The notes under the pieces: generated by a model | Databases searched by the model: none | What the model was told of the DNA's origin: nothing | What the model saw: only the letters and a program-made list of their open reading frames with translations | Shown: positions 1 through 11,753 of the stretch, piece after piece | Numbering within the stretch: position 1 is the first letter of the stretch | How the letters are laid out: each line of letters starts with the position of its first letter | Made by a program: the position numbers and the translations under genes | NCBI GenBank assembly: GCA_036897095.1 | Contig: JAYMSP010000046.1 | Coordinates: 39,618 to 103,617 of the forward strand | DNA length: 64,000 nucleotides | Source: Plantago elongata | Taxonomy: Eukaryota; Streptophyta; Magnoliopsida; Lamiales; Plantaginaceae | Reading direction: 5' to 3'

Positions 1-628
1 TTAGGACGCAGATTGTCTCATTGCAATGTAATTTTCCAGGTACTCACATTTTTAAATATGATGATACGGATTTCTAAACTGTTTATTTAGGTATTAGGAA
101 TCCAGGGATTTGGTTAGGATTTCAGGGAACTGATACAAAAGATTAGTCCCTCTAGTACTGAAGTTGCTTGATGACTCAGAGTTTTTCCGCCTGGAGACTT
201 ACTCTGCTGGGATAGTGGGGAGTACATTGCTTTTCTATGGCTTGGATGCACATCAAATCATCAATGATGGAGAAGTGGAGGTACATTACCACACACCTAA
301 TGCAATTTTAGCTATGTTCGACTAATGTTGTTCCTTACCAATTGTCACTTGATGCCTAACAATGTACGCCAATCGCCAGACGCCAGTTGTGTTTTGATGC
401 CTTGAGAAATCTAGCTAGATGTACATTTAAACTAGAACACTTCTTTTCACTGTATAAAATTTTTTCAGGATCATCGTAATATTTATCAACTAGCAGGAGC
501 CTGGAAAAGTTAGTTCTTTTTTTGTAAAGGAATATCATTAGGATTCTATACAAAAGTTGGTATATGTAAATGTATGTTCATACAATGTGAACCTTCAAAA
601 GTTGGACAATTTTAGGCCAATTGGATTT
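1..628. other. left-edge non-coding DNA, 3' flank of the receptor kinase
   Basis: No convincing coding frame is seen on either strand. It lies just downstream of the minus-strand receptor kinase stop codon, so part of it is probably that gene's 3' UTR. An exon of a gene continuing to the left cannot be excluded. Confidence 0.4.
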
Positions 629-3307
629 TTACATGGACTGAAATGAATGATCAAGAGACTTCATCATGCTTTCAGAAATGCGGTGGGCTTTTTCAAGAAC
701 TGCAACTACTTTTTCCATTGAGGGGCGCTGCTGCTTTAGCCCCGTACATGACAGGGCCAAACGGAATACCAGTTGAAAAGCCTCGGCTGGATATTCACCG
801 TCGAGTTTTGCATCAGCAAATTCTGTGATTTCCCCTCCCCTTTTGATGTTTTTAGCCTGCATTCAGCAGTCAAGTCAGTGTAAATATGATGTGTGGACCT
901 CATATGTAAGATCCATTAACCACATACTATGTCATAGGGTGTAACACTGGTTACGCCATTAGCATCGAATAAATGCTGACAGGTCATTATTTAAGCTCTA
1001 GTCATTGCCGAACTGCTTCTATTTGGGATATTGCAGGCATCCGTTATGTGGTATGAAATGTGCAAATGTTACTAATTCGATGGAATGCAATAGGATGTTC
1101 TGCTGACAAGTTTTGGCAAGGGGTTTGAAAGCTGAAAGCATGACTGTTCTGAGTGTGATGTGCAGAAAAGCTGTAGGTTAAAGACAAATTGAGAGTATTT
1201 GAAGCAAGTTACCTACCATTTTACTCAAAGGCATTGGTTTGGTAACATCCAGATTAACTACTCTTTGACCTGATACAAGCTGCAGTAGCACTATTCCGAA
1301 ACTGTAAACATCAGTTGCAGGATGAACACGGCGGTTCTGTTGGTACTCAGGGTCCACATAACCAAATGTTCCTCGCACTTCAGAGCTCACGAATGAAACT
1401 CCTGTCCCAATAACTTTTGATAGACCAAAGTCGGATAGTTTTGCTTGGAAGTCAGCCCCCAGGAGGATATTTGTAGGCTGAAACAGTGCATCATGTTTCA
1501 ACAAGAGCTTAGTGAAAAATAAGAGATGTAAAGCTTACGAAATCTACCTTAATGTCCCGATGAACTATGCAGCCTTCAGGATATGTATGGAGAAACCAGA
1601 GTCCCCTTGCACAGTCAATTGCTATTTCCAGTCTTTGGATCCATGTTAGAAACTTTTGTTTGCCTGTTTCAACATAGTTTACGATTTTAACTTTTCCTAC
1701 TGGTATTGTGATTGAACGCGATAATGTGGAATAATAGCATACCAAATAACCATTCTGAGAGATTCCCATTGTCACATAGCTCATAAACTATAAAACTCTC
1801 ATCTTCACCATCACAATGGCCTAACAAGGCGACGAGGTTTGGGTGTTTGATGTGTGATAAACTTGTGATTTCTCTGACAAATGTTTCCATGTGGCCGTCA
1901 TTCATAATATGCTTCACTGCAACACGCTTCCCGTCTGATAGCATGCCTTTGTAAACTTTCCCTGTAAATTAAAGAGGTGCATACATGTGTCAAGGAAACA
2001 AACATCTATGTTTAAGATTAGTCGCCTTTACTGTAATCACTTGTATCGGCTTCATTGGAACTGCATAACATCTGTTTTAAATCTTTTCAGTGTTGTAAGC
2101 ACGATAAGGAGTTCTTCATCGAAGAGACAAGGTAATTTTACCTGCTATTCCCTGCCCTATGAAGTTCAATTCACTGAGATTGTCTGTGGCTAAATAAACA
2201 TCTTTGAGAGAGATTGTAATGCTGCTTGATTTTTCAAAGTGTGAGTCGTCGTATACTGTCAGGGATGAAGGTAAATTTTGAATCATCCATCAGAGGAGTA
2301 CTCTATTTTAACATCCTTAGAAAAATCTTCAAAAATTCATACCAATGTGTTTTTCTTTTTGAGGTTGTTTCTTCTTAGTTCTTTTGAACCAGACGCAGAA
2401 GATGCAAGCGCTTAGTACCGACATCCCAGCAACTCCACCAGCTAGGAACTCACCACCTGCCACAAAATGTTATCAGCTTGGTTTGAGGTTCGCCCTACTT
2501 CTATAATATCTACATTGTTTCTCATTCTTGAGTTATACCAAGAAGTACCCAGTTCGCCTTTTTCCCTTCCTTCGCGTTATCATCTGCTAGAGACAGATAT
2601 TCCTTCCATAAGTCCACTTCGTATACAAAATGAATCAATGATGACTAGATGGAAAAATAAGAAACTAAAAGTTTCATACCTTCTGGAATTGCACTTGCAA
2701 GACAAGTATAGAGAGACTGGATCCATCCTACATCCATGATTCTCTGGCTTGTCAACGAAACCAACACCGAAAACCTGCAAATTTCGTATCCATCTTCTCC
2801 GCTCAGGTCATTAGTATTATTAGCCGACCCATTTACATGATGCCATCTTCTTAAACAATAGTCACACTCTTGATCAAATTTCGCGTTTGAGCTTGTGTTC
2901 TCGCAGTGTTTCCTTAAACCCTCCAGATCAGCTCCAAGTTTGTTCTCAACATCTGTTACAGAGTAGTCAGAGCAGCCTCCCGTTCCACTTGTTAGCCTAT
3001 CAATGCCACATCCGTAGAGGTCCATCTCCATGGCATTTGAACACTCTTTTTGTTCTGTGATGTTTAAGAATGTCTCTCCAGTCTGATTTGCTTTCTTTCC
3101 CAGTGTATACAGGTATCTTGCGAACGGTTCTCCACAGCCTTTGCTGCTAAGAAATCCACCCCAGCTGCCATCTGAGGTCTCTGAAACATTCCAGGACGTA
3201 GGGATTTTCGTGTCAAGTGGACATTCTTCGGCTAAACATTGCATCAGGAAGGCGTGGAAAACAATCAATATGGCTAAAAATGTTGTGCATGGCCTCGGAT
3301 GATTCAT
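629..3307 (-). CDS. SPARK-domain receptor-like protein kinase
   Basis: Single-pass plasma-membrane receptor kinase, 559 residues from seven exons. On the minus strand: join(2680..3307, 2343..2456, 2142..2255, 1743..1961, 1548..1663, 1217..1477, 629..856). Every junction is GT-AG and the phases close without a stop. Residues about 1-26 are a signal peptide. The ectodomain is Cys-rich with the SPARK hallmark CDYCLRRW. Exon 2 encodes the membrane helix and a basic stop-transfer stretch (KRTKKK). The kinase domain has a glycine loop (GQGIAGKV), catalytic Lys in VAVKH, HRDIK, DFGLSK and GTFGYVDPEY, so it is a catalytically complete RD kinase. An upstream in-frame ATG at 3457 exists, but starting at 3305-3307 puts the hydrophobic signal near the N-terminus. 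The ligand and pathway cannot be read from sequence. The gene is divergent from the ENT gene, with about 1.5 kb shared between them. Confidence 0.88.
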
Positions 3308-4820
3308 GTATGAAACGCAGTGAATGTCAGCACCACGATACACAGTCAGATTCGTTCTGGTCTTGTAAGCTAATGAAGAAGGTAAAGAAGGAGGAACTCT
3401 GGTGATGATGGGATAAAGAGATGCTAAATGTGGACAAGTGATTCCTTTTCCTTTCATTTTCTAGTTCTTTGGGGATGATGTATATTAGGACAAATGGAGT
3501 AATCATACATCAGTTTTCTTGGATTTATTGTCAAGAAGATTTGAATGAGTCTCATGTACAATGTAGACTGAATGATTAAATAATGGAACAGCAATCAGAT
3601 TATGTGTGTTATTAATCATAAGAAGACAAGTGTGGAAACAAGGCAAATCACATTTTGAAAGAGAGAATAATGGTATTGTTTTGTTTCACAGTATCATGTT
3701 ACTTGAAGAAGAAAAACAAACCACAAAGGTACAAAAAGAACGATGTTAATGGAGTATCTTGCTCCAGCAACTTACTTGTTCGGCATGGTCCAATGGACAA
3801 GAACGATGAAGAATTATGTATTGATTAAAATTATGTATTAAATACTCTAGTACTGAAAGGGTAATGGTAAATATAACTTTATAACCTTAATTAATAGTAG
3901 TTAAATACTCTAATACTCTGAACAACTGATATGTGATAGAAGAAGTAGTATGGTTTTTAAGGATAAAACTGATCTTATAAGTATGAATAACCACCTGAAG
4001 ATCTCAATAGTCTTCTTACGTTAAATATGACCTCAATAGTCATCTTCTGAATAAGGTACGAATTTGAATGTGACCTTTTAGGTTTGGTTAGGGCCAGCTA
4101 AAAATACATCGCATGATCGGGTCGTGGCAAGGTTTACCGTGCTCATTGATTATCGCGGGCAATCTTTTTTCAAGGTTAGTAAAAAAAGAGCATTAGCTTT
4201 TGTATCAATTTGTATTCTACATTTTTAAATATCACAAGTGAAAATAGTCATCTTTCAGGATTTTAAAGGTTGCTTCTGTAGTTTGAAGGAATGTAACCCA
4301 TAGTTCCACTAACTATGGTACTATATCTCATATCAATGCCTTGGATGTAAAATTACGCCAAGAACTCATCATGGAGTCAGTCTAGCCTAACATGATTGGT
4401 TCCCACTTCAATGATCTTGCATTATTTATGTGTTAGGAGTACAATAACAGCTTGGCCAACAAACTAATTCTTCAAGTTTAATTGCATCTATATAGTCTAT
4501 GCTGCTTAGGAGCCTAACAAAAACAAAACAAATTCGGGATAAATGATGATGTATCGATTTAAATCAATCTATATGAGAAGCTTTTTTTAAACGAATGGGC
4601 TTTATTTAAACGAATACGGGTGAAGTACTTAATTCCGAATTTCAGAGAATAAGTTTGTTAAAAATTGGAGTGGTTCGATGCAATTTCCCAAGTCCAAGCA
4701 AATCTCCAGAAAATCAGAGCACATGATGTAATCCACTATTACACACTTCCCGTTACAAATCCACAGCTCACAATATTTATCCCCAAATTGAAAAATCCCC
4801 GGCAAAATCAATCACCGGCG
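3308..4820. promoter_or_regulatory. bidirectional intergenic region between receptor kinase and ENT genes
   Basis: About 1.5 kb separates two divergent start codons, so it should hold both promoters and 5' UTRs. It is AT-rich and has no coding frame. In-frame codons continue upstream of the ENT ATG to 4665, but they read as UTR because they show no family similarity. No specific box could be assigned with confidence. Confidence 0.5.
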
Positions 4821-7161
4821 ATGGCCGTAACCACCACCGACAGAGGCGGAGACGCCGAATCCGCCACCCTCCTCCTCCCGAAACCATCCCAATCCAAAAT
4901 CCCCAAAGACTCATTCCACCTGGCCTACATAATCTACTTCACATTAGGCGCCGGTTACCTCCTGCCATGGAACGCCTTCATTACGGCCGTTGACTATTTC
5001 ACCTACCTCTACCCTGACGCCTCCGTCGATCGCGTTTTCGCGATCGTGTACATGATCGTCGGGCTCATTTCGCTTCTGATCATCATCGCGTTTGCTCATA
5101 AGACGAGCTCGGTTGTGCGGATTAATGTAGGGTATGTGTTGTTCATAGTTGCGCTTTTGGTGGTTCCGTTGATGGATTTGTGGTATGTGCAAGGGAGAGT
5201 GGGGGTTTACGATGGGTATTATGTCACGGTTGCTGTGGTGGGACTGTGTGGGGTTGCGGATGGATTGGTGCAGGGCGGTGTTGTCGGGAATGCCGGTGAG
5301 TTGCCGGAGAGGTATATGCAGGCTGTTTGTGCTGGGACTGCTGCTTCTGGTATGGTTCTGTTGATTAGAAACTCGTGTGTTTACGGTCTAAGTTCTTATT
5401 AGTGAATTTGCATAGCTTAATGACCGATGATAATAGCTGATTAGGTAGCTGAAGCTCTAATGTTGGAAGCTGATAGACATGGATGTGTGTTGTAAATAGA
5501 TATAGTATAAAGCTAGTCAGATAGACCGGTGATAAATTAGGTGATCAATTCATGCCTAGGCTTTTCATGTAACAGACTTATTTTGATATGACAAATAAGT
5601 GCATCTAATTAATAAGCAAACCGACGTTGCTGCACCTTACTATAAGTTGGAGCTTTTAGTTGAGATGGGATATTTGGTTTATGTTTGAATACTGTAGAAT
5701 ATCTAATATGGACATTTGTAGATTTTGGATGTTATGTTCTATTGTAATGTGAGAGAGGATTCGGATTGGGTTTTGACCAGATGGGGAAAAGGGGACTGGT
5801 GTTGGTATTCGTTGCATTTTATTGTTGGCTTACTTCTACACTTGGATTCAGTAGTTGGTATTGCTTAGCCTGGTACCTGCTTCTGGTACGGTCCTGTCGG
5901 TTAAAAACTACAAATGTTTAGAAATGTTACATGCAGCATTTGAGGGTTGTAGACCTAGAATTACCTTACTGTAACTTGGAACTTTTGTTGAGATGGAATA
6001 CGTCATTTAAGTTTGAGTATCATGAAACATCTAATATATTCATTTGTAGATTTTGGATTTTAGGTTCTGTTGTAACGTGAAAGATGATTGGGCTGTATTT
6101 TGGTGAGTTGAGGAGAAGTAGTTGATTCTATTGATCTTTGCATTTAATTGTTGTTTCACTTCTACAATTGGGCTTACTATTACTCAACTTTGCTCAGCCA
6201 ATCTGCTCTAGTAGTCTTTGCACTTAATTCTTGTTTTACTTCTCTACTTGGATTTGGCAATTCACATCCCTTAGCTTTGGTCTATACAAGAGTTGAATTG
6301 GATGAATAAGTGGGTTGGATTTGGCAATTCGTATTGCCTGGTCTTCCTATTTTAGTTTGTGTGTTATTGTTAACTGTTGATACTAATGTTCGCCCCTGTA
6401 AATGTTAACATCTCATATATCATGTTGCAGGTGTCCTTGTTTCAGTTTTAAGAGTGTTCACGAAAGCTGTATATCCTCAAAACACCCATGGAATAAGACA
6501 AAGTGCGAACCTTTACTTTATTGTCAGTATTGTGGTCATGCTACTAAACATTGTTTTCTACAACGTTGCACATAGGCTCCCTGTCATCAAGTACTATAAT
6601 GACCTAAAATCACAGGCAGCAGATGAGGAGAAGGAACTGAATGGTGAACTTACCGGAAAATTATGGAGATCAAATATATGGGATGTTATTGGGGCTGTAA
6701 AATGGCATGGTTCCGGCATCATGGTCATATATATTGTAACTTTGAGTATATTCCCAGGATCTGTGACAGAAGATGTGCATTCTGATGCGCTGAAGGACTG
6801 GTATCCTATCATTTTAATTGCTGGTTATAATGTCTTTGACTTGGTGGGCAAGTCTTTAACTTCATTATATATGATGGATAATGCAAAAGTTGCAATTGGA
6901 GCCTCATATGCAAGATTGCTGTTTCTTCCACTTTTCTACATTTGTCTGCATGGTCCAAAGCTTTTCAGAACTGAGGTTCCTGTTACACTACTGACGTGTC
7001 TTTTGGGTCTGACAAATGGTTACATTACAAGTGTGTTAATGATTATTGCCCCGAAGGCTGTCCGTTTGCAACATGCAGAGACTGCCGGGATCGTTATCGT
7101 GCTGTACTTGGTTGTTGGTCTGGCAATTGGTTCTGTTGTATCTTGGTTATGGGTCCTATAA
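4821..7161 (+). CDS. ENT1: equilibrative nucleoside transporter (ENT1-like)
   Basis: Two exons, join(4821..5349, 6431..7161), give 419 residues, the usual length of plant ENT proteins. The family moves nucleosides across the plasma membrane or tonoplast, in plants mostly by proton coupling. The N-terminus is short and hydrophilic with the LLLPKP stretch. Then come TM1 (GAGYLLPWNAFITAVDYF, the ENT signature), further helices, a hydrophilic central loop (about residues 230-260, acidic and Lys-rich), and the C-terminal helices including GYNVFDLVGK and the conserved LGLTNGY region. The donor is tctg|gtatgg at 5350 and the acceptor tgcag|gtgtc at 6430; a Gly codon spans the junction. I chose the ATG at 4821 because similarity to the family starts there; an in-frame ATG at 4665 would add 52 unlikely residues. 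The symbol is by family resemblance; the exact paralogue (ENT1 versus others) is not proven. Confidence 0.9.
5331..6185 (+). repeat. diverged tandem duplication covering exon 1 end and intron of the ENT gene
   Basis: Unit A (about 5331-5868) starts in the last 19 bases of exon 1 and runs through the donor into the intron. Unit B (about 5869-6185) repeats the same order: the ctgcttctggta splice-donor sequence (5878 on), then the block beginning ccttactgtaacttgg (5962 on), which matches 5636 on. Unit B lacks about 210 bp between these blocks. A third partial copy of the last 40 bases follows at about 6213-6252. Unit B keeps a GT (tctg|gtacgg at 5886) where the true donor lies in unit A. Confidence 0.75.
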
Positions 7162-8460
7162 TCTCTAAACCGGCCGATATGAAGTTTAATGATATCCTGG
7201 GATCAAAGGCGCCTCTCTGAGGTCTGTTTGTCCATGTCTTGCTGTACTTTCGTTATGCTGTGTATATCACGAAGGATAACTGAAAGATCTGTAAAAAGGT
7301 GTAATCTGTAATATTTCAAGTCAAGCTATTGTTGCTGTTAAATCCTACTGTAGAATTCAGGAATCTGTTGTATTGTTGTGTTCTTGTAAAATGGTGTTAT
7401 ATACATCATGCATATGGAAATTGTGGATAAATTTCAACTCACTACGGTGCATTATATTCAGCATTAACATTGGCGTTCTTTTATGAGCTCTATTTCCTTG
7501 AATTTGATGATAAAACTGGCATTCCAAAAATCAGTTGTGCAACCTGTTTGCAACGGCTTCCCAAAACTTAGAGTTGGAAAAATATTTGACTTATAGGTTT
7601 GGAAATAGAGGCGGTCCATAAACATACGAAGTTTCCAAGCAACCTTGAGTTGATAAGCTTCATTAAGGATCCTTGATTAGGTTTACCCAAGCCTCATGTT
7701 TAGGTTTACAAATTTGTTTTCCAGATAACTTTTGAAAGGGTTTTTCCATTTCTATCAACGTTTGTTAAAGCTGTGAACTCTATCAATGCAAGAGATACGA
7801 AGTTTGGTACCAGACATGCAATAAGATTGGAAGGTATAGTGTTAGTTCCAGACTGAATCAAAACCGTTCTACCCGAATGGGATAGAATTATTATACCAAG
7901 TGCAAATCAATTAGTTGATCTGTCAATCATGTGATCAAAGTAGTCACGATAATTTTTGCCCAAGAGAGTGAGGATTCCCAACTAATTGACAAGTCTTTTG
8001 TTACTTAACTCCAAGAGAGTTGGTAATCGAAATGGATATATCCATACGATCCATATATTCCTCGTCCCGACTTCATCTTTCTGTATTTAAGAATCGAAGA
8101 AGACAATGCACATTTGTGTCTGACAGATATACATGCGGTCAAGTCACCTACATATGCTTGCATAATAAGTTAATTATGTATGTAGAGAGTTAATAATTGG
8201 AAATAGTTTTGAACGATCCTAGTTGCAGCAACTTGTTAAAATGTCAACTGTCCACAACTGCCTTGTTTTCATTATACCACAGTCCACATACTAGTACTAT
8301 TCAATGAAGCTTCAATAATCTTGATTTGCTTCTCTACATTTCCTTCATCTCCATCTTCCAAACAAACCACTTAATTGCAACAAACTATAATATTCCAATC
8401 TTGCGACATCATATCATCTAAAACAAATCTTGATTTCTTATTTTGGGCTGTTCAGAGAAG
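7162..8460. other. intergenic, ENT 3' flank and NLR-remnant upstream
   Basis: The first few hundred bases are probably the ENT 3' UTR. The remainder is AT-rich with no coding frame or repeat that I could recognise. Confidence 0.4.
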
Positions 8461-9293
8461 ATGGCATACAATCTTCAGTCACTCGCACATAGTATTAACG
8501 AAATCCTGCACCCTCATCGGGAACTTTAAACAGTTCATAAACTTGAGAAGGAAAAACTAGAATCTCTGTTGGAAAAGGCGAACACTTTGCAACAGATTAT
8601 CGAAAAACTTCCCCTGCCAACTTACAACAGATCCGACACGTTGCAGAGACAAGTCAGAGATTTGTCACACCAAGCAGAAGACATACTCGACTCTGCCACT
8701 GTGGATCGGATTCATAAGTGTAGGAATATTGAATAATCAATCGTGTATATTGATAGAATGATACAAGGTATATATACAAGTTATATAAGATGCAATGTCT
8801 AATCTAATTAGGAATTTAACACTAATCTAACTAGAAGTATAATATATATACTATACTAATGTTAATACAATTCTATAGTCTATCAATAAGGAACAAGCAA
8901 GAGAAAAGCTCCCGCAAGATCTGCAAATACTAATTACTGGGTCTTAAAGTGTTTAAAATACAAGAATGCAAATGGGAAGATGATAGTGTTGGTGAAAGGG
9001 CGGAGTGGAGAACTTACGAAGGTGGGTTTCCGTCATTGCATTTCTTGCATTTGGAGATAAATGATCTTAAGCAATGGAATATTAAGGACGAGACCCACTT
9101 TCCATTACTAAAGCACCTAGAAGTCCGATTCTGTTTCAAACTGGAGGAGATCCCATCATGCATTGGAGATATTCCAATGCTGAAAATCATCGAAATAGTA
9201 AGATCTAGAGAGTCAATTATTAAGTCAGCAAGAAGAATCCTGAAAGAGCAACGTGATATGAGCGATGATACCCTTCAACTTCGAGTTACATAA
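8461..9293 (+). pseudogene. NLR disease-resistance gene remnant (Rx-type coiled coil plus last LRRs)
   Basis: The start codon at 8461 opens an Rx-type coiled-coil domain (MAYNLQSLAHSINEILHP, then LESLLEKANTLQQIIEKLP and LSHQAEDILDSATVDRI). It reads in one frame to 8736 but has an in-frame TAA at 8527-8529. About 200 bp of unrelated AT-rich DNA follows, and from about 8934 the frame resumes with the last leucine-rich repeats and C-terminal tail (EWRTYEGGFPSLHFLHLE, HFPLLKHLEVRFCFKLEEIP, ending RILKEQRDMSDDTLQLRVT), stop at 9291-9293. The whole NB-ARC domain and most LRRs, about 2 kb in an intact relative, are missing. It resembles the R1/late-blight group of CC-NLRs. It cannot make a working receptor. 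Whether the inserted segment caused the deletion is inference. Confidence 0.85.
8737..8933. other. AT-rich filler replacing the NB-ARC part of the NLR
   Basis: It sits exactly between the coiled-coil and LRR parts of the NLR remnant. It begins near tgtatattgatagaatg (8744 on) and ends near ctatagtctatcaataagg (about 8875-8892), a weak inverted resemblance that could be a solo LTR or small element. It has no coding capacity. Confidence 0.35.
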
Positions 9294-9557
9294 TTTATTA
9301 TACTCCATTGGTAGCTGCCTGCGAGAGACACAAGAAGGTTTGTTTGCTCTAACTTTCTTGCAAGTTTTGGTAGTAATACTACTGTTTTTACGCTAGATGT
9401 TATCAGCTAAGTCCATGTGCGGCGAGCCCGCTCACACAGGACCCCGAAAATTTAGGGGGCCCAAATTTGTGGTACTTATTATACTGTATGTTTATATTTT
9501 ATCCAATTGGGATCGGAAATATTCCCATATTCCATCCCAAATGCTCATTATATATTA

Positions 9558-9796
9558 TACTCTTTCCGTCTCGGTTTCATATTTCCCTGGGACCGGACAC
9601 AAGTATTAAGAAAAAATTGAATAAAGTAGTAGAGTGGTGATAAAGTAAGAAAAATAGTGAATAAAGTAGGAGATATGGTAATAAAGTAGGGAAAAGGTAA
9701 ATAAAATAAGAGATAAATTTTACATTTAAGGGATGAGAAATATGAAGTTGGGACGAAATAAAATGGAAGACGGAAAGATGAAGTTGGGAGGGAGTA
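9558..9796. mobile_element. Stowaway-type MITE, copy 1
   Basis: About 239 bp, bounded by TACTCTTTCCGTCTCGG on the left and an inverted GGGAGGGAGTA on the right, next to TA dinucleotides. It carries the internal motif accggacacaagtattaa and repeated gaataaagtag runs. The same motifs occur in the copy at 53078-53324. It is non-autonomous with no coding capacity. Confidence 0.8.
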
Positions 9797-10536
9797 TGAA
9801 TTATATAAGAAATGGTTTAATTCTCCTTCCATTTGCTGCACATATATATAAGTTCAATTTCTACTGCAATATTTTCAAATTTAATGGGCTAATTGCTAAT
9901 GAATGGTCTTTCTTAACACAGACAAGTAGGCTAAAAGCAAGAGCAAAATAATTAAAGTTGGTATTAAAATCTCATAATTCTGATATAAGCAATGATCAGG
10001 CAGATTAGTAACAAGCAAAGCCATAATTCTGATATAAACAATGATCAGATAGATTAGTAACAGTCAAAGCCATTGCATTTATAATTTATCACAATCAATT
10101 AACAAGAACCTCGGACAGTAACAGTTTCTTGCAAATCTTTAGTCCAAATTATTTGCACCACTGTTTTTTGCTCAAGAATCTCTGAATATAATTTTCTTGC
10201 CAAAACAATTTCTTTCTGTCAGGTTTAAGGTATTTCCAGCACAATTCTTCACATTGTCTCTGATTTTTCAGATAGATTGCCTGGCTGATCAGCATATTTT
10301 CGCTTTCCAGGTAGTCTGCTGTCCAAAGTGATGTAATTCATTTATTTTGTTTGCTTGGTGGATTTTACTGATTCTGCAATGCTATGCATGGTTGGAAATT
10401 GGACGTGTAGGAAAATGAAGGAGACGGTGTGCGCAAAGATGGCTAAAGGAGCCCGGGGATTTTGGCTATTGATGCTTCCAAAGAACCCAGCGAAGAGAAA
10501 TTGCCAATCTAGGATCCAGGACCATGAAGGATACCC
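9797..10536. other. intergenic with short direct repeats
   Basis: AT-rich. The phrase cataattctgatataa(g/a)caatgatcag occurs twice, at about 9972 and 10022, as a ~50-bp tandem duplication. A 62-codon open frame at 10355-10543 shows no family that I recognise. Confidence 0.4.
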
Positions 10537-10602
10537 GACCTGAGTCCTGATGATGTCTATTCTCTCAAATCCACATCAAAGTTAGCCAAACAAGTGTGGA
10601 AG
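10537..10602 (+). pseudogene. possible exon fragment of an unidentified gene
   Basis: Twenty-two codons read DLSPDDVYSLKSTSKLAKQ followed by VWK, a composition more like real protein than chance. They are followed at 10603 by gtatgct, a plausible splice donor. A stop lies four codons upstream and no partner exon was found. I do not recognise the family. Confidence 0.25.
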
Positions 10603-11137
10603 GTATGCTGTTCTGTTGCAGCTTGATTTACGCTTCAAACGGAGAGGTTTTACAAAGGACTTGGTAGCTTTACACATAAATCATCTAATCGTTCGCAAAA
10701 GAAGGGATTGGGACTTTTTGGCAATTTGCTACTTTTGAGAGTGGTGTTGTATATGGAAAATTGGGGTCCCCTTGAGGAAGACCCGGGTTGGAAACAAAGA
10801 GCAAGATAATGTTGTTCGTTTTTTTTTAATCACCGTGTGGAGAAGTTACACCATCAAACTCAAACAGAACTAGAATCAACCCAACTCTATAAAAAGTTTT
10901 CACAAGAATGTAAGAACACCACGTACTGAAGTTTGTTACACACATAATATCTATATATTATGTATATGGAACTCTCATAATCACGACCGTGCACACACTA
11001 TGACACTACACATATAAAAAATGCATTCCCATAATTACTGATCATCAAGAAGAAAAGAAAACGTTGATTAACATATATATTCTACCCAGTTCTCACTCAA
11101 AGTGCATGACACATCTCGTTCTTTATATCGTAAGTAT
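10603..11137. other. intergenic, 3' side of the dirigent pseudogene
   Basis: No coding frame is seen. It contains a T-run near 10818 and AT-rich sequence that probably includes the 3' UTR of the old dirigent gene. Confidence 0.35.
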
Positions 11138-11665
11138 TTAATAATGCACAACTGTGATAATATACTCGATCGTGACATCACGAGTCGTTTGGTTGAAACT
11201 GATGGTCCGGAGCTTGGCATAGCCGCGACCAAACTGGAAAAGGCCAGTTCCCCCAATCACCGGCAACTCCCTCACGGGAACTAAATGTGGATTACTCCCC
11301 ACTATGGTGATGGAGCTCCCATAGGTGAACACAAAGTTCATGTAGACGCACGAGGAAAATGTTTCCTGTGAAGCATATGCATAAAAGCCTTGTGCCCTCC
11401 CAACTTCTTTGGAGCTCATATGAAGTCCTAAGGTCAAGCGATCATCGACCATCACGACCGATCCAAAATTAAACGTCGTATTCTGGACTGGTTTCACCAC
11501 TGTTATCACAGTAGGGGCGCTCCCGGAATTGAGCTATTGCCAGTATACATGGAGATGACTGACTTTTTATTTCATTGGTGGTTCTTTGGCTAGACAACAA
11601 GAGACATGAATGAGGATGGAGATGCTAAGCATGTGGTTCAACAAGGAGTTTGATGAGAAAAACAT
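11138..11665 (-). pseudogene. dirigent protein pseudogene with two in-frame stops
   Basis: Reading from an ATG at 11663-11665 gives one frame of 175 codons to the stop at 11138, the normal single-exon dirigent length. The first ~28 residues form a signal peptide ending near SCCLAKEPP. The body is clearly dirigent: NSGSAPTVITVVKP, FGSVVMVDDRLTLG, GRAQGFYAYASQE, GSSITIVGSNP and VIGGTGLFQFGRGYAKLRT. The frame is broken by TAA at 11567-11569 and TAG at 11534-11536, with no frameshift. Dirigent proteins are apoplastic and steer stereospecific phenoxy-radical coupling in lignan and related synthesis. With two stops just after the signal peptide no functional product is expected. A truncated product from an internal codon would lack the secretion signal. 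Sequencing error at both sites is a less likely alternative. Confidence 0.88.
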
Positions 11666-11742
11666 AGCCACGGTACTTAATTATAACGATTGTTACTAAA
11701 TACACATGTGAGATTTTGATGATGTACACAATATAAAGACCA

Positions 11743-11753
11743 CTATATATATG
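11743..11753 (-). promoter_or_regulatory. candidate TATA box of the dirigent pseudogene
   Basis: On the minus strand this reads as a TATATATAG-type box about 80 bases upstream of the dirigent ATG. The Harbinger element begins at 11791, about 40 bases further upstream. Confidence 0.45.

Noticed and set aside
3308-3457. An N-terminal extension of the receptor kinase from ATG 3457
   Set aside because: It would bury the signal peptide 50 residues inside the protein; the ATG at 3305-3307 is better placed.
4665-4820. A longer N-terminus for the ENT transporter starting at the upstream in-frame ATG
   Set aside because: The 52 extra residues have no family similarity and read like UTR; the ATG at 4821 gives the normal length.
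9548-9841. A minus-strand 97-codon protein
   Set aside because: It lies over the Stowaway MITE; its Phe/Tyr/Leu-rich translation comes from the gaataaagtag repeats.
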